64,000 nucleotides of DNA from Leptolyngbya boryana PCC 6306 (GCF_000353285.1 NZ_KB731326.1:186001-250000); one strand, 5' to 3'; shown: positions 26,546 to 36,743, counted from the stretch's first letter. Numbers and translations: made by a program. The notes: generated from the sequence alone by a model not told the origin.

Positions 26546-27388
26546 ATGTTTCAAAGATTTAGCATCAAAAATATCGCCTCTGTAGTAGCAGGTAGCATTG
26601 TATTGACTACTTTCTGCGGGTTTGCGGCTCAATCTCTTCCAACGCTTACAACTCAGCTGATTAACCCGATTGGGCAATCTGTTCCCTTTGAAGGTATCAC
26701 CTGGCAGCTTTCCGAATGGCGACGATCGAATGGCGATCGTATTTCGTTACTACCCAAAAATCCGATCACGATTCGACTTGATGGCAGAAGGCTCGGTGGT
26801 TCATCAGGTTGTAATTCTTATGCCGCAGATTACCAAGTGCAAAACGGTCAATTACGAGTAATCGGAGATTTCGTTTCTACAATGATTGGGTGTTCTTTAG
26901 AAGTGGGTGTGCGGGAAAATGAATTTAGAACGATTCTAAAATCACCTCGCCTATCGATTCGTTCTGCCAAAAATCGACTGACAATGAACTATTCATCAGC
27001 ACAGGGTAGCGGCGTTTTAGTGTTTACTCCTGTTCAGTCGAAGCTACAGAATACAAGCTGGCAACTTCGCTCAATCAGCACTCTTGCACCCAACTCTGTG
27101 AGAAGCCAACATCCGATCACTCTTCAATTTACAGCAGATTCAGTGAGGGGATTTTCAGGCTGTAATCGATACAATGCAACCTATCAAGAACCTGCGAATC
27201 AACTCAAAATCGAAGCTATTGCCAGCACGAAAAAGGGATGTGCTATCCCGCAGATGCAGCTTGAACAGAATTATCTATCCTCTCTCGCAACTGTTCAGCG
27301 GTATGAACTCGGTAGTAATGATAACTTACAGCTGTTTTTTGCAAATAGAACTGAGCTAGGAGTAATGACTTTCGCTCGGCAGAAATAG
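26546..27388 (+). CDS. Exported protein with two META domains
   Basis: 280 residues with a signal peptide beginning MFQRFSIKN, like the solenoid genes. Two META (HslJ-like) domains follow. The first has WQLSEW ... GSSGCNSYAADYQ ... STMIGCS. The second has WQLRSI ... GFSGCNRYNATYQ ... STKKGCAIPQMQLEQNY. The GxxGCNxY and T-x-x-x-C signatures are conserved in both. In E. coli HslJ this domain is linked to heat and novobiocin response. Here it is probably an envelope stress protein. Confidence 0.85.
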   Translation: MFQRFSIKNIASVVAGSIVLTTFCGFAAQSLPTLTTQLINPIGQSVPFEGITWQLSEWRRSNGDRISLLPKNPITIRLDGRRLGGSSGCNSYAADYQVQNGQLRVIGDFVSTMIGCSLEVGVRENEFRTILKSPRLSIRSAKNRLTMNYSSAQGSGVLVFTPVQSKLQNTSWQLRSISTLAPNSVRSQHPITLQFTADSVRGFSGCNRYNATYQEPANQLKIEAIASTKKGCAIPQMQLEQNYLSSLATVQRYELGSNDNLQLFFANRTELGVMTFARQK

Positions 27389-27403
27389 GGAATCGCAAAC
27401 CGA

Positions 27404-27434
27404 AATCCGAGGATAGATGCTACTTCCTCGGATT
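27404..27434. terminator. Hairpin between convergent genes
   Basis: AATCCGAGGA pairs with TCCTCGGATT (10 bp) around an 11-nt loop. It sits between the plus-strand META gene and the minus-strand oxidoreductase. It has no strong T-run, so termination is inferred from position and stem. Confidence 0.6.
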
Positions 27435-27440
27435 CCTAAG

Positions 27441-28448
27441 CTATTCGACGCTAATCGCGATTTTTCCTTGCACCTGCCGCTCTTCGATCGCACGAATCGC
27501 GGTCGGAATTTCACTTAGCGAATAACAGCGATCTACGTACGGACGAATCTTGCCCGCCTCAATCAGATCTTTCAACACAATCAAATCAGCTTGAGTCGGC
27601 TTTTGAGCTAGACTTTTCACTCGACGATCGCTAATTTTTGACATCCAAGCTCCAAACAACATCACCTGAAACAATCGAGCGATCGAGCCACCAACGCAGA
27701 CATAGTGACCTTTGGGTTTTAACAGTGGTAAATAGTCAAAAACCGAACCGTATGCAGCAACATCAAACAGCAGATCGTACTGCTCCTTCAATCCCGTTTT
27801 CGCCTGCGTATAGTCCAGAACATAGTCTGCTCCAATTTCTTGTACCATCTTCGCTTTGCTAGGACTACACACCCCGGTCACTTCGGCTCCGAATGCCTCG
27901 GCAATCTGCACCGCAAACGATCCCACTCCACCAGAAGCCCCTTTCACTAAAACCTTCTGTCCTGGTTGAATCTGTCCAACATCCCGCAATCCTTGTAAAG
28001 CAGTCATCGCAGAAACGGGAATTGTTGCAGCTTCCTCGAACGTCAAGTTAGTTGGCTTCAAAACCAAAGCAGTTTCGGGAACACAAACGTATTGAGCAAA
28101 TGCCCCAAATCCAGCTTCTGATAAATCACCAAAGACCTGATCCCCTGGCTTAAATTGCGTCACTGCTTTGCCAACTGCTTCCACTTCTCCCGCCACATCA
28201 GTCCCTAAGATTTTGATTTTTGGCGATCGTATTCCCCCATAAACAAGACGAATAAAGAACGGTTTCCCGCGCATTAAATGCCAGTCTCCTGCATGAACAG
28301 CAGTAGCACGAACACGCACAAGCACACCGTTATCAGATAGAACTGGTTTATCAACTTCTGCCAGTTTCAACACATTGGGAGAACCATACTCGGTCTGAAC
28401 GATCGCTTTCATCTTAGGCTTTGTAATGTTAGTTGTGTTCATGGTCAT
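27441..28448 (-). CDS. NAD(P)-dependent MDR-family oxidoreductase (quinone oxidoreductase type)
   Basis: About 335 residues. The medium-chain dehydrogenase fold is clear: N-terminal GroES-like domain (MKAIVQTEYGSPNVLKL, AVHAGDWHLMRG, GTDVAGEVEAVG), then a Rossmann domain with VKGASGGVGSFAVQIAEAFGAEVTGV. It lacks the structural-zinc cysteine cluster, so it belongs to the zinc-free quinone-reductase-like group. It would reduce quinones or enones with NAD(P)H, substrate unknown. Start is the Met of MTMNTTN, or MKAIVQ at 28409. The open frame to 28490 runs through promoter-like site 8. Confidence 0.88.
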   Translation of the reverse strand: MTMNTTNITKPKMKAIVQTEYGSPNVLKLAEVDKPVLSDNGVLVRVRATAVHAGDWHLMRGKPFFIRLVYGGIRSPKIKILGTDVAGEVEAVGKAVTQFKPGDQVFGDLSEAGFGAFAQYVCVPETALVLKPTNLTFEEAATIPVSAMTALQGLRDVGQIQPGQKVLVKGASGGVGSFAVQIAEAFGAEVTGVCSPSKAKMVQEIGADYVLDYTQAKTGLKEQYDLLFDVAAYGSVFDYLPLLKPKGHYVCVGGSIARLFQVMLFGAWMSKISDRRVKSLAQKPTQADLIVLKDLIEAGKIRPYVDRCYSLSEIPTAIRAIEERQVQGKIAISVE

Positions 28449-28455
28449 GTTAAAT

Positions 28456-28488
28456 CTGTAAGAGTTCAAAGCTAGAAAGTGATGCAAC
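28456..28488 (-). promoter_or_regulatory. Shared promoter-like motif, site 8 (variant)
   Basis: The minus strand reads GTTGCATCACTTTC and then TTTGAACTCTTACAG. The spacing is the same as at the other sites but the left half is weaker. It is immediately upstream of the oxidoreductase start. Confidence 0.45.
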
Positions 28489-28489
28489 A

Positions 28490-29161
28490 TTAGCTTCTAC
28501 GTTGAGAAGATTCGAGGGCTTTTAGTTGCGTGAGTAGCTGATCAATCGCAGTTTGTCGTTCTGTTGGAGATAAGCTTGATCGCTCAATTTCTTGAAACGC
28601 ATCAGACCAAAGTTCATGTTTTGCAAATACCTCAATTCGTCGCTGTAATTGGTCTAATGGTTTGAGCTTTTTATTAATGCGATCGAGGTCTGCTGTGACT
28701 TTTTGACGTTGTACGATCGACAAAGTTTGAAATTCCCAAGCGGTCACAATCTCATCTTTTTGCAGATCAGCATTGCGTTTGAGAAACCTTACAAGATAGG
28801 TTTTGCTTGGTTCAAGTTTAACAGCGATCGAGAGTGTACCGCCTGATTGAATTGTCCGGCTCCATAGCGGAGTGCGTGAACCTGCTTGGAGAATTTCAAC
28901 GCGATCGGGAAGTTGCTTTGAGGTACGCCAAATTAAGCTTGGTTGCAACGTCCAAAGCTGCTTTCTCCAAATGCCAGGTGAAATCACTTCCCAGTCTCCA
29001 CGTCCGCCGCCTCGTTTGCGTGGAACCGGAGTTCGAGAAACAATCCGCTGGAAAAAAGGTTGCCAACTCGATCGCTGCTGAGATTGAGCAGAAAGCAGAT
29101 TCGCATCCGTGAAGAAAGAAACGGTGAGTAGGCTAGATAGAATCAGAGTTCGTTTAATCAT
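28490..29161 (-). CDS. DUF928 domain protein, exported
   Basis: 223 residues from the Met of MIKRTLILSSLL, with a signal peptide. Its start overlaps the end of the CHAT-CHASE2 gene by a few bases, so the two are coupled. The DUF928 region has PRKRGGGRGD near residue 50, then LWTLQPSLIWRTSKQLPDRVEI, LWSRTIQSGGTLSI and LEPSKTYLVRFLKRN. The C-terminal third is helical. DUF928 proteins are found mainly in cyanobacteria next to CHASE2 or CHAT genes, and their function is unknown. It is the last gene of the four-gene operon that starts at 33819. Confidence 0.82.
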   Translation of the reverse strand: MIKRTLILSSLLTVSFFTDANLLSAQSQQRSSWQPFFQRIVSRTPVPRKRGGGRGDWEVISPGIWRKQLWTLQPSLIWRTSKQLPDRVEILQAGSRTPLWSRTIQSGGTLSIAVKLEPSKTYLVRFLKRNADLQKDEIVTAWEFQTLSIVQRQKVTADLDRINKKLKPLDQLQRRIEVFAKHELWSDAFQEIERSSLSPTERQTAIDQLLTQLKALESSQRRS

Positions 29162-31400
29162 CAGATTGAGGTTTCGAGGTGACAAGAAATGCAAGGTACG
29201 TGAGTGCTGGGAGTAAAAATGGAAGTAAGACAGAGTAAGAAATATAGAACTGTAAACTTGCTAAACCATAACCAATCGGAACCATAAAAAACCGTTTTCG
29301 TTGGTGTTGATTGATTAGGATGATTGTTGCTTTTCCTGCGATCGCAGCAATGATCACGATCCATAGATCCGGAATTGGTAGGAGCATTCGGCGATTTAAT
29401 AAGCTATGAACTAAGTAAGCGTGAATTGTTCCGCTTGATGTTTTTGCACTCGCGGTGGATTGCCAGAATTTGAAGGCAAGCGGGCTGATGAAGTAGTCTT
29501 CTCCAGGTGTGACTCCTGCATCAATTTGACCATCTGGAACAATTAGCGCGATCGCATTTGTGCGATCTGTTGTATCTTGATTTCGCAAGAGTTTCCAGCT
29601 TGGAATTGCTTTGTAGACCTGGTTTGGTGGAATTGAATAATCGATTAAGGGATGTAACCAGGTTTGTCCAAAGATTGCAGAGAACTGAGTGATTGGCTGA
29701 AAGTATAGGCGCGGATCTCGTCGATCGAGGGCTTGCGGATTGCACAATCGAACAACTTGATAGGCAAAAGGTAACATTTCGCTTTGAGCTAGAGTATCGC
29801 CAATTACTCTGGCATAGAAGGCAGGATCACCAATTAGATCCATATCACCATTGCTTCCGAATTGTTTGAACTCTGGTAGTGCTGTGATCCAAGATTGATT
29901 TGACTGTAAATCTGGCGTTGCTGCCAATACAAACTGTTTACCCGATTGAATCGCCGTTGAGAGCGATGTTTCTAGAGCGCGATCGCCACTTGGTTGATGT
30001 CGAAACAAAAGATAATTGATGCCAATCACTGAACTTTCTGATTGTGAAACGCGATCGACAACTTTTGCTAAATATCGTCGATCGAGATTTTGTTCGATCA
30101 AGCTTACTCTATCTTTCTGAAGCGATTCTTCATTGATTTGAACGAGTAACACCGGAGAAGATTGAGGTTGAATGCTTTGATTTGTAACTTGGCGGTAGAT
30201 TGCCTGCACGAATTGGCGCTGATCAATGAGCGCACTTTGAACCGGGAGCAGAACACTGAGAGAAGCGAAAATACTGACTGCGATCGCTTCTAAACATTGC
30301 GGCTTCCACGGTCTTATGCGGGTTTTCCAAGTGGGTGTTGCGAATCGAAAGGGTTTTGCTTGAGGATGAGAAAAAAGTGAAGGAATAAGATAGGCAGAAG
30401 GATAAGTTAGATTTTTCTCTAGTTTGAGAAACTGACAGGCAGAAAGCGTTGCTTCTTGTGCGTTCTGGTGATTTGATAGATATCTTAAGAAGTGAAGTAG
30501 AAAGTCTTTTGCAACATCATCACGAATCGGTTCGCGCATCACAACGACTTGATTTAGACCTAAGTTAATGAGTGATTCAGCAATACTGAGACCATTACAA
30601 GAATTGAAAATAGCAAACTGTAATCCGCACTCCTGAGCAATCTTTAGCTGTGGAGCAATCTCGCTGATTAGAATCGAAGTGTTTGGCGCAATGCCTAATT
30701 CGCCGCCTGTAAGTGTGGATTCGTTGCTGTGTCCGGCGAAGAAGAGAATATCCCAGCCTTTTGGATCAGCGATCGCATTCCGAATTTGTTGCAGTAGCTC
30801 AGGAGTTCGCGCCTCTGGTTGCCATCCAATTAACTGAATTTCTGCACGATGATTTAACTGCTGTAAGGCTGCCCGTTCCGCTTCAAAATTGAGACCTGTT
30901 TCATCACCCAAAATGACTAAGATGCGATTTTTAGTGCGATGAATCGGTTTCGCTCGTTCAGCACAAAGCGCGAGTGAAGTCCGAATAATCTGAATCGGTT
31001 GAGAAGAGCCGAACTCTGCACCAATTTGCCAAGATTCCCAAGGTAATTTAACAATCTCTGAAGAATCACAGCGAAGATAAAGAACTGAGGTTTTAGTGAT
31101 TTCGCGTCGAATTTCTAATAGTTCTGCACTGTTTAACCAATAATGAAATTCAGCCAGAAAAGCGGCTTCAGCTTGAACGAGCCGAGTTCGCCAATCGATT
31201 TCGGGTTGTTGAATGTTGAGGACTAACCCAAGACGAGCGCGTAAGGTTGAACGGTAAAACTGAAGGTAAGTACTTTGCCAAGTTTGATAAAGCGTAGTAA
31301 GTGTTTCTGGATAGGTCAGCTTTGCACTTAAAGTCTGTGTCTCATGCCAGACTAACTCAAATAAGCAAGTTTGTTCAACGCGCCAAATCTTTAATAGCAT
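29154..31400 (-). CDS. CHAT protease-like and CHASE2 sensor membrane protein
   Basis: 748 residues. The first ~350 hold a CHAT (caspase-fold) domain with the dyad His224 in FFAGHSN and Cys268 in IFNSCNG. One membrane segment follows near 370-387. Residues ~395-650 are an extracytoplasmic CHASE2 sensor (LIDQRQFVQAIYRQV, VLLVQINEESLQ, VVDRVSQSESSVIGINYLLF). Three membrane helices close the protein, as is usual after CHASE2. It would sense an external cue and switch a cytoplasmic cysteine protease, substrate unknown. It lies between the DUF1822 and DUF928 genes with almost no gap. Confidence 0.85.
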   Translation of the reverse strand: MLLKIWRVEQTCLFELVWHETQTLSAKLTYPETLTTLYQTWQSTYLQFYRSTLRARLGLVLNIQQPEIDWRTRLVQAEAAFLAEFHYWLNSAELLEIRREITKTSVLYLRCDSSEIVKLPWESWQIGAEFGSSQPIQIIRTSLALCAERAKPIHRTKNRILVILGDETGLNFEAERAALQQLNHRAEIQLIGWQPEARTPELLQQIRNAIADPKGWDILFFAGHSNESTLTGGELGIAPNTSILISEIAPQLKIAQECGLQFAIFNSCNGLSIAESLINLGLNQVVVMREPIRDDVAKDFLLHFLRYLSNHQNAQEATLSACQFLKLEKNLTYPSAYLIPSLFSHPQAKPFRFATPTWKTRIRPWKPQCLEAIAVSIFASLSVLLPVQSALIDQRQFVQAIYRQVTNQSIQPQSSPVLLVQINEESLQKDRVSLIEQNLDRRYLAKVVDRVSQSESSVIGINYLLFRHQPSGDRALETSLSTAIQSGKQFVLAATPDLQSNQSWITALPEFKQFGSNGDMDLIGDPAFYARVIGDTLAQSEMLPFAYQVVRLCNPQALDRRDPRLYFQPITQFSAIFGQTWLHPLIDYSIPPNQVYKAIPSWKLLRNQDTTDRTNAIALIVPDGQIDAGVTPGEDYFISPLAFKFWQSTASAKTSSGTIHAYLVHSLLNRRMLLPIPDLWIVIIAAIAGKATIILINQHQRKRFFMVPIGYGLASLQFYISYSVLLPFLLPALTYLAFLVTSKPQSDD

Positions 31401-31404
31401 GGCA

Positions 31405-32487
31405 TTAGTACGGTTGAAATACGATCGGGGCTAGACTCAGAGAATCCGTTAGAGTATGGGTTTCAGGATTGATGCTTCTGAGCATTAAAGTAAATTTCTC
31501 ATTCCAGTTTCCAATAATTTGAGCAATCAAATAGGATGATTCTACCTTAGCTACTTCTTCAATTAATACCGTACTCCCTTCTTGAACAATCAATTGAGTC
31601 CCTGTCGGTAATGTTGAAGAATCGATCGACTCTAAGATCACTAACAAAGACCATTCTGGCTCTGAGGTTTCTTCCATTGCCCAAGTCGTAACATAGAGCC
31701 GAAATATATGTTGATTCAGCGTGATCGATCGATAACCCGATTGTGCCGTTGATGGAATGTGAATGCCAGAGCGTTCGATTTCCGTAAACACAGACGTTAC
31801 ATCTGCACTAAACGCATCTGCGCGTGTTCTCATTGCCGGAACTAACTCAAGCGAGAACAATGTCCAAGTCAATTCATCAATCTGAGTTTGTGCCCATTGA
31901 GCCGCATTCACAAGCGGTTGAATTAACCATTGAGGAGAAATCACTGAACAAGTTTTTAGTAATGGAATTGCACTAAGCTCTAAACCTGCGAGATACCATA
32001 GCAATTGTTCTAAGTTGGTTTCACATAAAGAAATTGGAATCAGACACGTCTCATCTGCTGAATTTATCGTAAGTCGATCGCCAAGTATAAAGGAATGAAA
32101 CGCTATTTGATTCGATTCCTCATCAACATAAATCACCACATAAAAATGAGCAGGGTTTTGCAGCAATGAGATCGGGAACTCGATCGTATCTTCTACGTCA
32201 TTGATAACAATAAAACCAAGATGAAACTGATTCGCATACACAGAATTGATCGCAGCAGGGATACCAAAGCCTGAAGGTTCAATTAACCGAGCTTGGGAGC
32301 GATCGAACTCGATTGGAGTTGAGCGATCAAGCATCCACTGAGTAAAACCCTCCAAGGCAAGCAAGGCAAGATAGGAGTGCCATTGAGTGAGCGGATTTGA
32401 GAGCGATTGAGTGAATGCGATCGCGGTTCTCACTCGCTCTGGATCGAGGTCAATTAAGGTAGAGGCAGCGTTTAACGGAGTCATCAT
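31405..32487 (-). CDS. DUF1822 family protein
   Basis: 360 residues with no signal peptide. It has the DUF1822 pattern: an N-terminal helical part (AIAFTQSLSNPLTQWHSYLALLALEGFTQWM), then a beta-rich centre (HLGFIVINDVEDTIEFPISL, FYVVIYVDEESNQIAF) and a C-terminal beta region ending MLRSINPETHTLTDSL. These proteins occur in cyanobacteria between sigma-like and CHAT/CHASE2 genes and probably act with them. The function is unknown. It ends 4 nt before the CHAT-CHASE2 start. Confidence 0.82.
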   Translation of the reverse strand: MMTPLNAASTLIDLDPERVRTAIAFTQSLSNPLTQWHSYLALLALEGFTQWMLDRSTPIEFDRSQARLIEPSGFGIPAAINSVYANQFHLGFIVINDVEDTIEFPISLLQNPAHFYVVIYVDEESNQIAFHSFILGDRLTINSADETCLIPISLCETNLEQLLWYLAGLELSAIPLLKTCSVISPQWLIQPLVNAAQWAQTQIDELTWTLFSLELVPAMRTRADAFSADVTSVFTEIERSGIHIPSTAQSGYRSITLNQHIFRLYVTTWAMEETSEPEWSLLVILESIDSSTLPTGTQLIVQEGSTVLIEEVAKVESSYLIAQIIGNWNEKFTLMLRSINPETHTLTDSLSLAPIVFQPY

Positions 32488-32502
32488 GATCTGAAGATTG
32501 AA

Positions 32503-33819
32503 TCAATGTAAGTCACGACTGAGCAAAGCACAAAGCTGTTCAGCGAACAAATTATCTTTTTGATAGGCTTTTGGAGTTTTAGATTGTTGAGCATCCTTTT
32601 CTAATAGGGCATCGACTTGATCGCGCAACGCTTCATCGATCGTTTCGGCAAATTGGCTCAACCGTTCCGAGTCGGTGAAATTTTGGGCGATCGCTGAGAT
32701 ATCCTGTTTCAGTCGGGTGAGGATATGCAATCCCACATCAGCCCGTAAAGTTTTGAGTTTCAATAATCGCGCAACGTTGTCTTGGCGCTTGAGATCGAGT
32801 TGTTCCGCGATTTGCGTCATCGTGATCCGTTGGCAGTAAAACAAATGAAGCGCAATACGGAATTGGTTAGCTTTCTGCTCTTTTAGACGACTGGTATAGT
32901 CGCGAATCACAATTTCTAGAGCCGCACTCAAACATTGAACGAATTGAGCGCGGTAGTAATACAAAAATTCATCTGTTGGATCGGATTCAGTGCTACGAAC
33001 TGTAAGCTGTTCTGCTTGAATCGGTTTTTCCTCGATCGATTCAGTTTCGTAGCGATTGAGACGATGCTGGCGGAGACATTGCGCGATCGCAAGTAATTGT
33101 TTTAGCACTTGAGTTGAAGAAATCGGCTGATTCAGCTTTGTTTGCAGTTGATCAGCGATTCGTTTTAATTGTTCAGGGGTCGGTTCTTTACATCGTCCCT
33201 GACTGCCTTCAGAAATACGATCGCTTAAATAAACCGCGTGATAGCTTTCTAAATAGAGAATTGCAGTCTGGATTGCATCTATCGACCAGTAAAATCGATC
33301 GCTTAATATTCGTTCTAATCGCTTGGTCGTTGTACTGTTGAGAATCGCCCAATCGCTTTTTAGATATAGTCCTTGCTGCTTGAGAAATTGATTGAGATCG
33401 GGGTGCTGTCTTACCAGTCGAGTCGCCCAAGTGTTGAGAGATGCGATCGCTGGATTGTAACTTGCTAGAATCTTCTGCGATAACGGATGATAGTGACGGT
33501 TTAGCGTTCCATCATCATCGAGAACATAGCTCAGAACATCAAACTGATTGAATTGGTAGTAGTCTCCGAACTGACGTGTGATCGAGCTTGCTTCTTCTAA
33601 GGTGCAGTGAGAAATAAAGCAACGAAGACACAATTCCGCCTCAGTTGAACCATTTTGATAGTCGCGAATAAGCAACTGTTGTAATGAATTTGATTCTGTG
33701 ATTTGAGCGTAATTTTGCTCGATGTAGTGATGTGCGATCGCGGATTTTTCCGCACGATATCCGCCTGCTGGATTGACCCGAACTAACGTCCAATATTCAC
33801 CTATCTCACTCATCGCCAC
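32503..33819 (-). CDS. Sigma-70-like transcription factor (cyanobacterial type)
   Basis: 438 residues. The clearest feature is a C-terminal helix-turn-helix at about 325-370 (FYCQRITMTQIAEQLDLKRQDNVARLLKLK), preceded by a helical region. This order matches the sigma-like proteins usually found upstream of DUF1822 genes in cyanobacteria. The N-terminal half is helical and not readily assigned to sigma region 2. It starts the operon sigma-like, DUF1822, CHAT-CHASE2, DUF928. It is divergent from the CHAT-TPR gene with a 176-bp shared intergenic region. It might instead be a non-sigma DNA-binding regulator. Confidence 0.6.
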   Translation of the reverse strand: MAMSEIGEYWTLVRVNPAGGYRAEKSAIAHHYIEQNYAQITESNSLQQLLIRDYQNGSTEAELCLRCFISHCTLEEASSITRQFGDYYQFNQFDVLSYVLDDDGTLNRHYHPLSQKILASYNPAIASLNTWATRLVRQHPDLNQFLKQQGLYLKSDWAILNSTTTKRLERILSDRFYWSIDAIQTAILYLESYHAVYLSDRISEGSQGRCKEPTPEQLKRIADQLQTKLNQPISSTQVLKQLLAIAQCLRQHRLNRYETESIEEKPIQAEQLTVRSTESDPTDEFLYYYRAQFVQCLSAALEIVIRDYTSRLKEQKANQFRIALHLFYCQRITMTQIAEQLDLKRQDNVARLLKLKTLRADVGLHILTRLKQDISAIAQNFTDSERLSQFAETIDEALRDQVDALLEKDAQQSKTPKAYQKDNLFAEQLCALLSRDLH

Positions 33820-33995
33820 CTCGATTCCTGCTAGTCAGAGAAAACAATTAATCTTTCCCCGAAGAAGTTATGACATATCGAAGGGATTCTCGGCAAATTT
33901 TCCGAATTCCGTAAATTCAGCGAGAAGAATAAAAAATAAGATACCGCAAATAAATTTTCTTTTAAGATGAACTCCGGACGATCAAGGACTGACCG

Positions 33996-36743
33996 ATGAT
34001 GCAACGCTCTCTCAATCTTTTAGCGATCGCGCTTCTCTTTGTAGGTACAAATGCACCCTTAACACTGGCTCAATCGATTGCTCAAACGCAACAGATCGAT
34101 CGCAAATCAGAAGCCGATCGCTTATCAAAACAAGGTCAGCAGCAGTACGAATCCGAGCAGCACGAAGCCGCGATCGCATCTTGGGAAGCAGCACTAAAAA
34201 TTTATCGGGAAATTGGCGATCGACAAAAAGAAGCAAGCATTCTGAACGATCAAGGACGCTCTTACACGCTGCTATCTCGCTACGAAGAAGGAATTCGTGC
34301 GTTTGATCAAGTACTCTCTATTTTTCAGCAACTCAAGCGGCGCAACGATGCAGCAGTCGTCTTGATGAATCGGGGAAGTGCTTATACTGCTTTATCTCGT
34401 CACGAAGACGCACTCCGGTCTTACGATGAAGCTTTATCAATCGTTCGTGAAATGAACGATCGCAGCCGTGAAGCAGAAGTTCTAATGAATCGCAGCATCA
34501 CGTATGCTTACCTCACTCGTAACGATGAAGCGATCGCAGGTTTCGGAGCTGCTTTAGCAATCTTTCAAGCTGCAAACGATCGGAACAATGTCGCTAAAGC
34601 ACTGATGAATCGAGGCATTGTCTATAATTTCATCTCTCGTTACGACGATGCGATCGCAGCTTTCAATCAAGCCTTACCGATCTTTCGAGAACTCAAAAAT
34701 CGTCGCTCAGAAGCTTCAGCACTATCTAGTCTTGGAGATGCGTATCGTTTCTTATCCCGTTTCGAGGAAGCTTTAACCGCATTCGATCAAGCTTTACCCA
34801 TCTTGAGAGCGATCAAAGACCGAAGCGGGGAAGCAGGCGTTCTGATGAATCGGGGAGTCGTTTATGATTTGCTCGATCGTAATGATGAAGCGATCGAAGC
34901 TTACACTGAAGCTTTATCGATTTTTCGATCGATTAAAAACCCTCAAGGGGAAGCAGAAGCACTCAGCAACTTAGGCATTATCTACGGTGCGCTGTCTCGA
35001 CATACGGATTCAATTCAGGCGCATACACAAGCACTCTCAATCTATCGAGCGATCCGAAACCGTGACGGGGAAGCATTAGCACTGATGAATCGCGGAATTG
35101 CTTATGTTGCGATTTCACGCTACGAGGATGCAATTCGAGCTTATGCAGAATCTTTAGTGCTTCACCGAGCGATCAAAAACCGTAACGGGGAAGCAAAAGT
35201 TCTATTGAATCAAGGGAATGCTTATCGAGCTTTACGGCGCTACGAAGATGCAATTCGTTCGTATAATGAAGCATTGCCCGTCTACAAAGCGGTTAGAGAT
35301 CGCTCTGGGGAAGCACGAGCATTGTATAATCTGGGTGCTACTTACTTTGAGATAGGTCGATTTGCTCCAGCAGAACAATCTCTGAAAAGCGCGATCGCTG
35401 TTTTTGAATCGATTCGACTCGATCGACTTTCTGAAGCAAATAAAATCTCATTCTTCGAGACTCAAGCCGTTAGCTACCGCATCTTACAAGAGGTAATGAT
35501 TGCACAGAAGAAATTTGAAGCAGCACTCACGATTTCAGAATGGGGACGAACAAAAGCGTTAGTAGAACGATTAAGTCAACAGTTGCAGCCAACAGATTCA
35601 CCCTCTCAAGCAGCACCGAGCGCGGAGCAACTTCGACAAATTGCGCGATCTCAGAATGCTACTCTCGTTGAATACTCGCTCAACGAACGCAAACGAGAAC
35701 TCTATATCTGGGTTGTTCAGCCGACTGGAGCGATCGACTTTCGACAAGTCAAGTTAACCGACGTTCTACCGCAGCAATGTTCTTCGATCGCACAATTGAT
35801 CGGAAATGGTCGTCAATCGATCGGGGTTCGGAGTTCCCAATCTGATTGGCTAATTGTCGATGACGCAGCCCAAAAGAATCCCTGTGCCCAGTCTGATCGA
35901 GATGCAAATTTCAGAGCGCTTCATCGATTGCTGATTGAACCGATCGCATCTCTTCTTCCAACCGATCCGAATCAGCACATTGTTTTTATCCCAGATGGAA
36001 CACTCTTTTTAGTTCCCTTTGCTGCTCTCAAAGCTACAAACGGTCAATTCTTAATCGAGCAACGTACAATCCGTACTGCTTCTTCGATTCAACTGCTGGA
36101 TAAAACTCGTGCGCTCAACTCTCGTCCAAAAGGAAACAATGTGCTGATTGTTGGCAATCCGCTGATGCCGATCGATCCAAATTCTACCCAAGCGAAACAA
36201 CTATCGAATCTACCGAATGCAGAACAAGAAGCTAGAGCGATCGCGCCTTTATTCAACACACAAGCGATCACAGGCAAAGCAGGAACGAAACAAACAATCC
36301 TTCAGCAAATCTCTGATGCTAGAGTGATTCATTTCGCAACACATGGATCGTTTTCCGATCGCAATGGTTTCAAAAGCTGGTTAGCGCTTGCTCCCTCTGA
36401 AAATGATAGTGGGATTCTTACGGCTGAAGAAGTCGCGCAACTGAAGTTAAATGCTGATTTAGTGGTTCTGAGTGCTTGTGATACGGGACGGGGACGAGTG
36501 ACGGGTGATGGGGTTGTGGGATTATCTCGATCGTTTATTGCCGCAGGTGTTCCGAGCGTGATTGTCTCATTGTGGGCGGTTCCTGATGCTCCTACAGCAG
36601 ATTTGATGAAGGAATTCTATCAACAACTAAAACGCAATCCTGATAAGGCTCAAGCCCTAAGACAAGCAATGTTAACAACGTTCAGAACCCATCCGAATCT
36701 GAAAGATTGGGCGGCTTTCACACTGATCGGGGAGGCACGATGA
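33996..36743 (+). CDS. Exported CHAT-TPR protease-like protein 1
   Basis: 915 residues. After a signal peptide (SLNLLAIALLFVGTNAPLTLAQ) come about ten consecutive 40-residue TPR units (SRYEEGIRAFDQVLSIFQQLKRRNDAAVVLMNRGSAY type), then a helical linker (ALTISEWGRTKALVERLSQQ). The C-terminal CHAT domain of about 330 residues has His783 in HFATHGS and Cys828 in LSACDTGRG, the expected protease dyad. TPRs recognise a partner and CHAT cleaves proteins. The caspase gene starts inside its stop codon (ATGA). A paralogue lies at 40534-42798. Confidence 0.9.
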   Translation: MMQRSLNLLAIALLFVGTNAPLTLAQSIAQTQQIDRKSEADRLSKQGQQQYESEQHEAAIASWEAALKIYREIGDRQKEASILNDQGRSYTLLSRYEEGIRAFDQVLSIFQQLKRRNDAAVVLMNRGSAYTALSRHEDALRSYDEALSIVREMNDRSREAEVLMNRSITYAYLTRNDEAIAGFGAALAIFQAANDRNNVAKALMNRGIVYNFISRYDDAIAAFNQALPIFRELKNRRSEASALSSLGDAYRFLSRFEEALTAFDQALPILRAIKDRSGEAGVLMNRGVVYDLLDRNDEAIEAYTEALSIFRSIKNPQGEAEALSNLGIIYGALSRHTDSIQAHTQALSIYRAIRNRDGEALALMNRGIAYVAISRYEDAIRAYAESLVLHRAIKNRNGEAKVLLNQGNAYRALRRYEDAIRSYNEALPVYKAVRDRSGEARALYNLGATYFEIGRFAPAEQSLKSAIAVFESIRLDRLSEANKISFFETQAVSYRILQEVMIAQKKFEAALTISEWGRTKALVERLSQQLQPTDSPSQAAPSAEQLRQIARSQNATLVEYSLNERKRELYIWVVQPTGAIDFRQVKLTDVLPQQCSSIAQLIGNGRQSIGVRSSQSDWLIVDDAAQKNPCAQSDRDANFRALHRLLIEPIASLLPTDPNQHIVFIPDGTLFLVPFAALKATNGQFLIEQRTIRTASSIQLLDKTRALNSRPKGNNVLIVGNPLMPIDPNSTQAKQLSNLPNAEQEARAIAPLFNTQAITGKAGTKQTILQQISDARVIHFATHGSFSDRNGFKSWLALAPSENDSGILTAEEVAQLKLNADLVVLSACDTGRGRVTGDGVVGLSRSFIAAGVPSVIVSLWAVPDAPTADLMKEFYQQLKRNPDKAQALRQAMLTTFRTHPNLKDWAAFTLIGEAR

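Noticed and set aside
32503-33819. Calling the sigma-like protein a confirmed ECF sigma factor
   Set aside because: Only the C-terminal HTH is clear; sigma region 2 is not readily visible, so the call is kept tentative.
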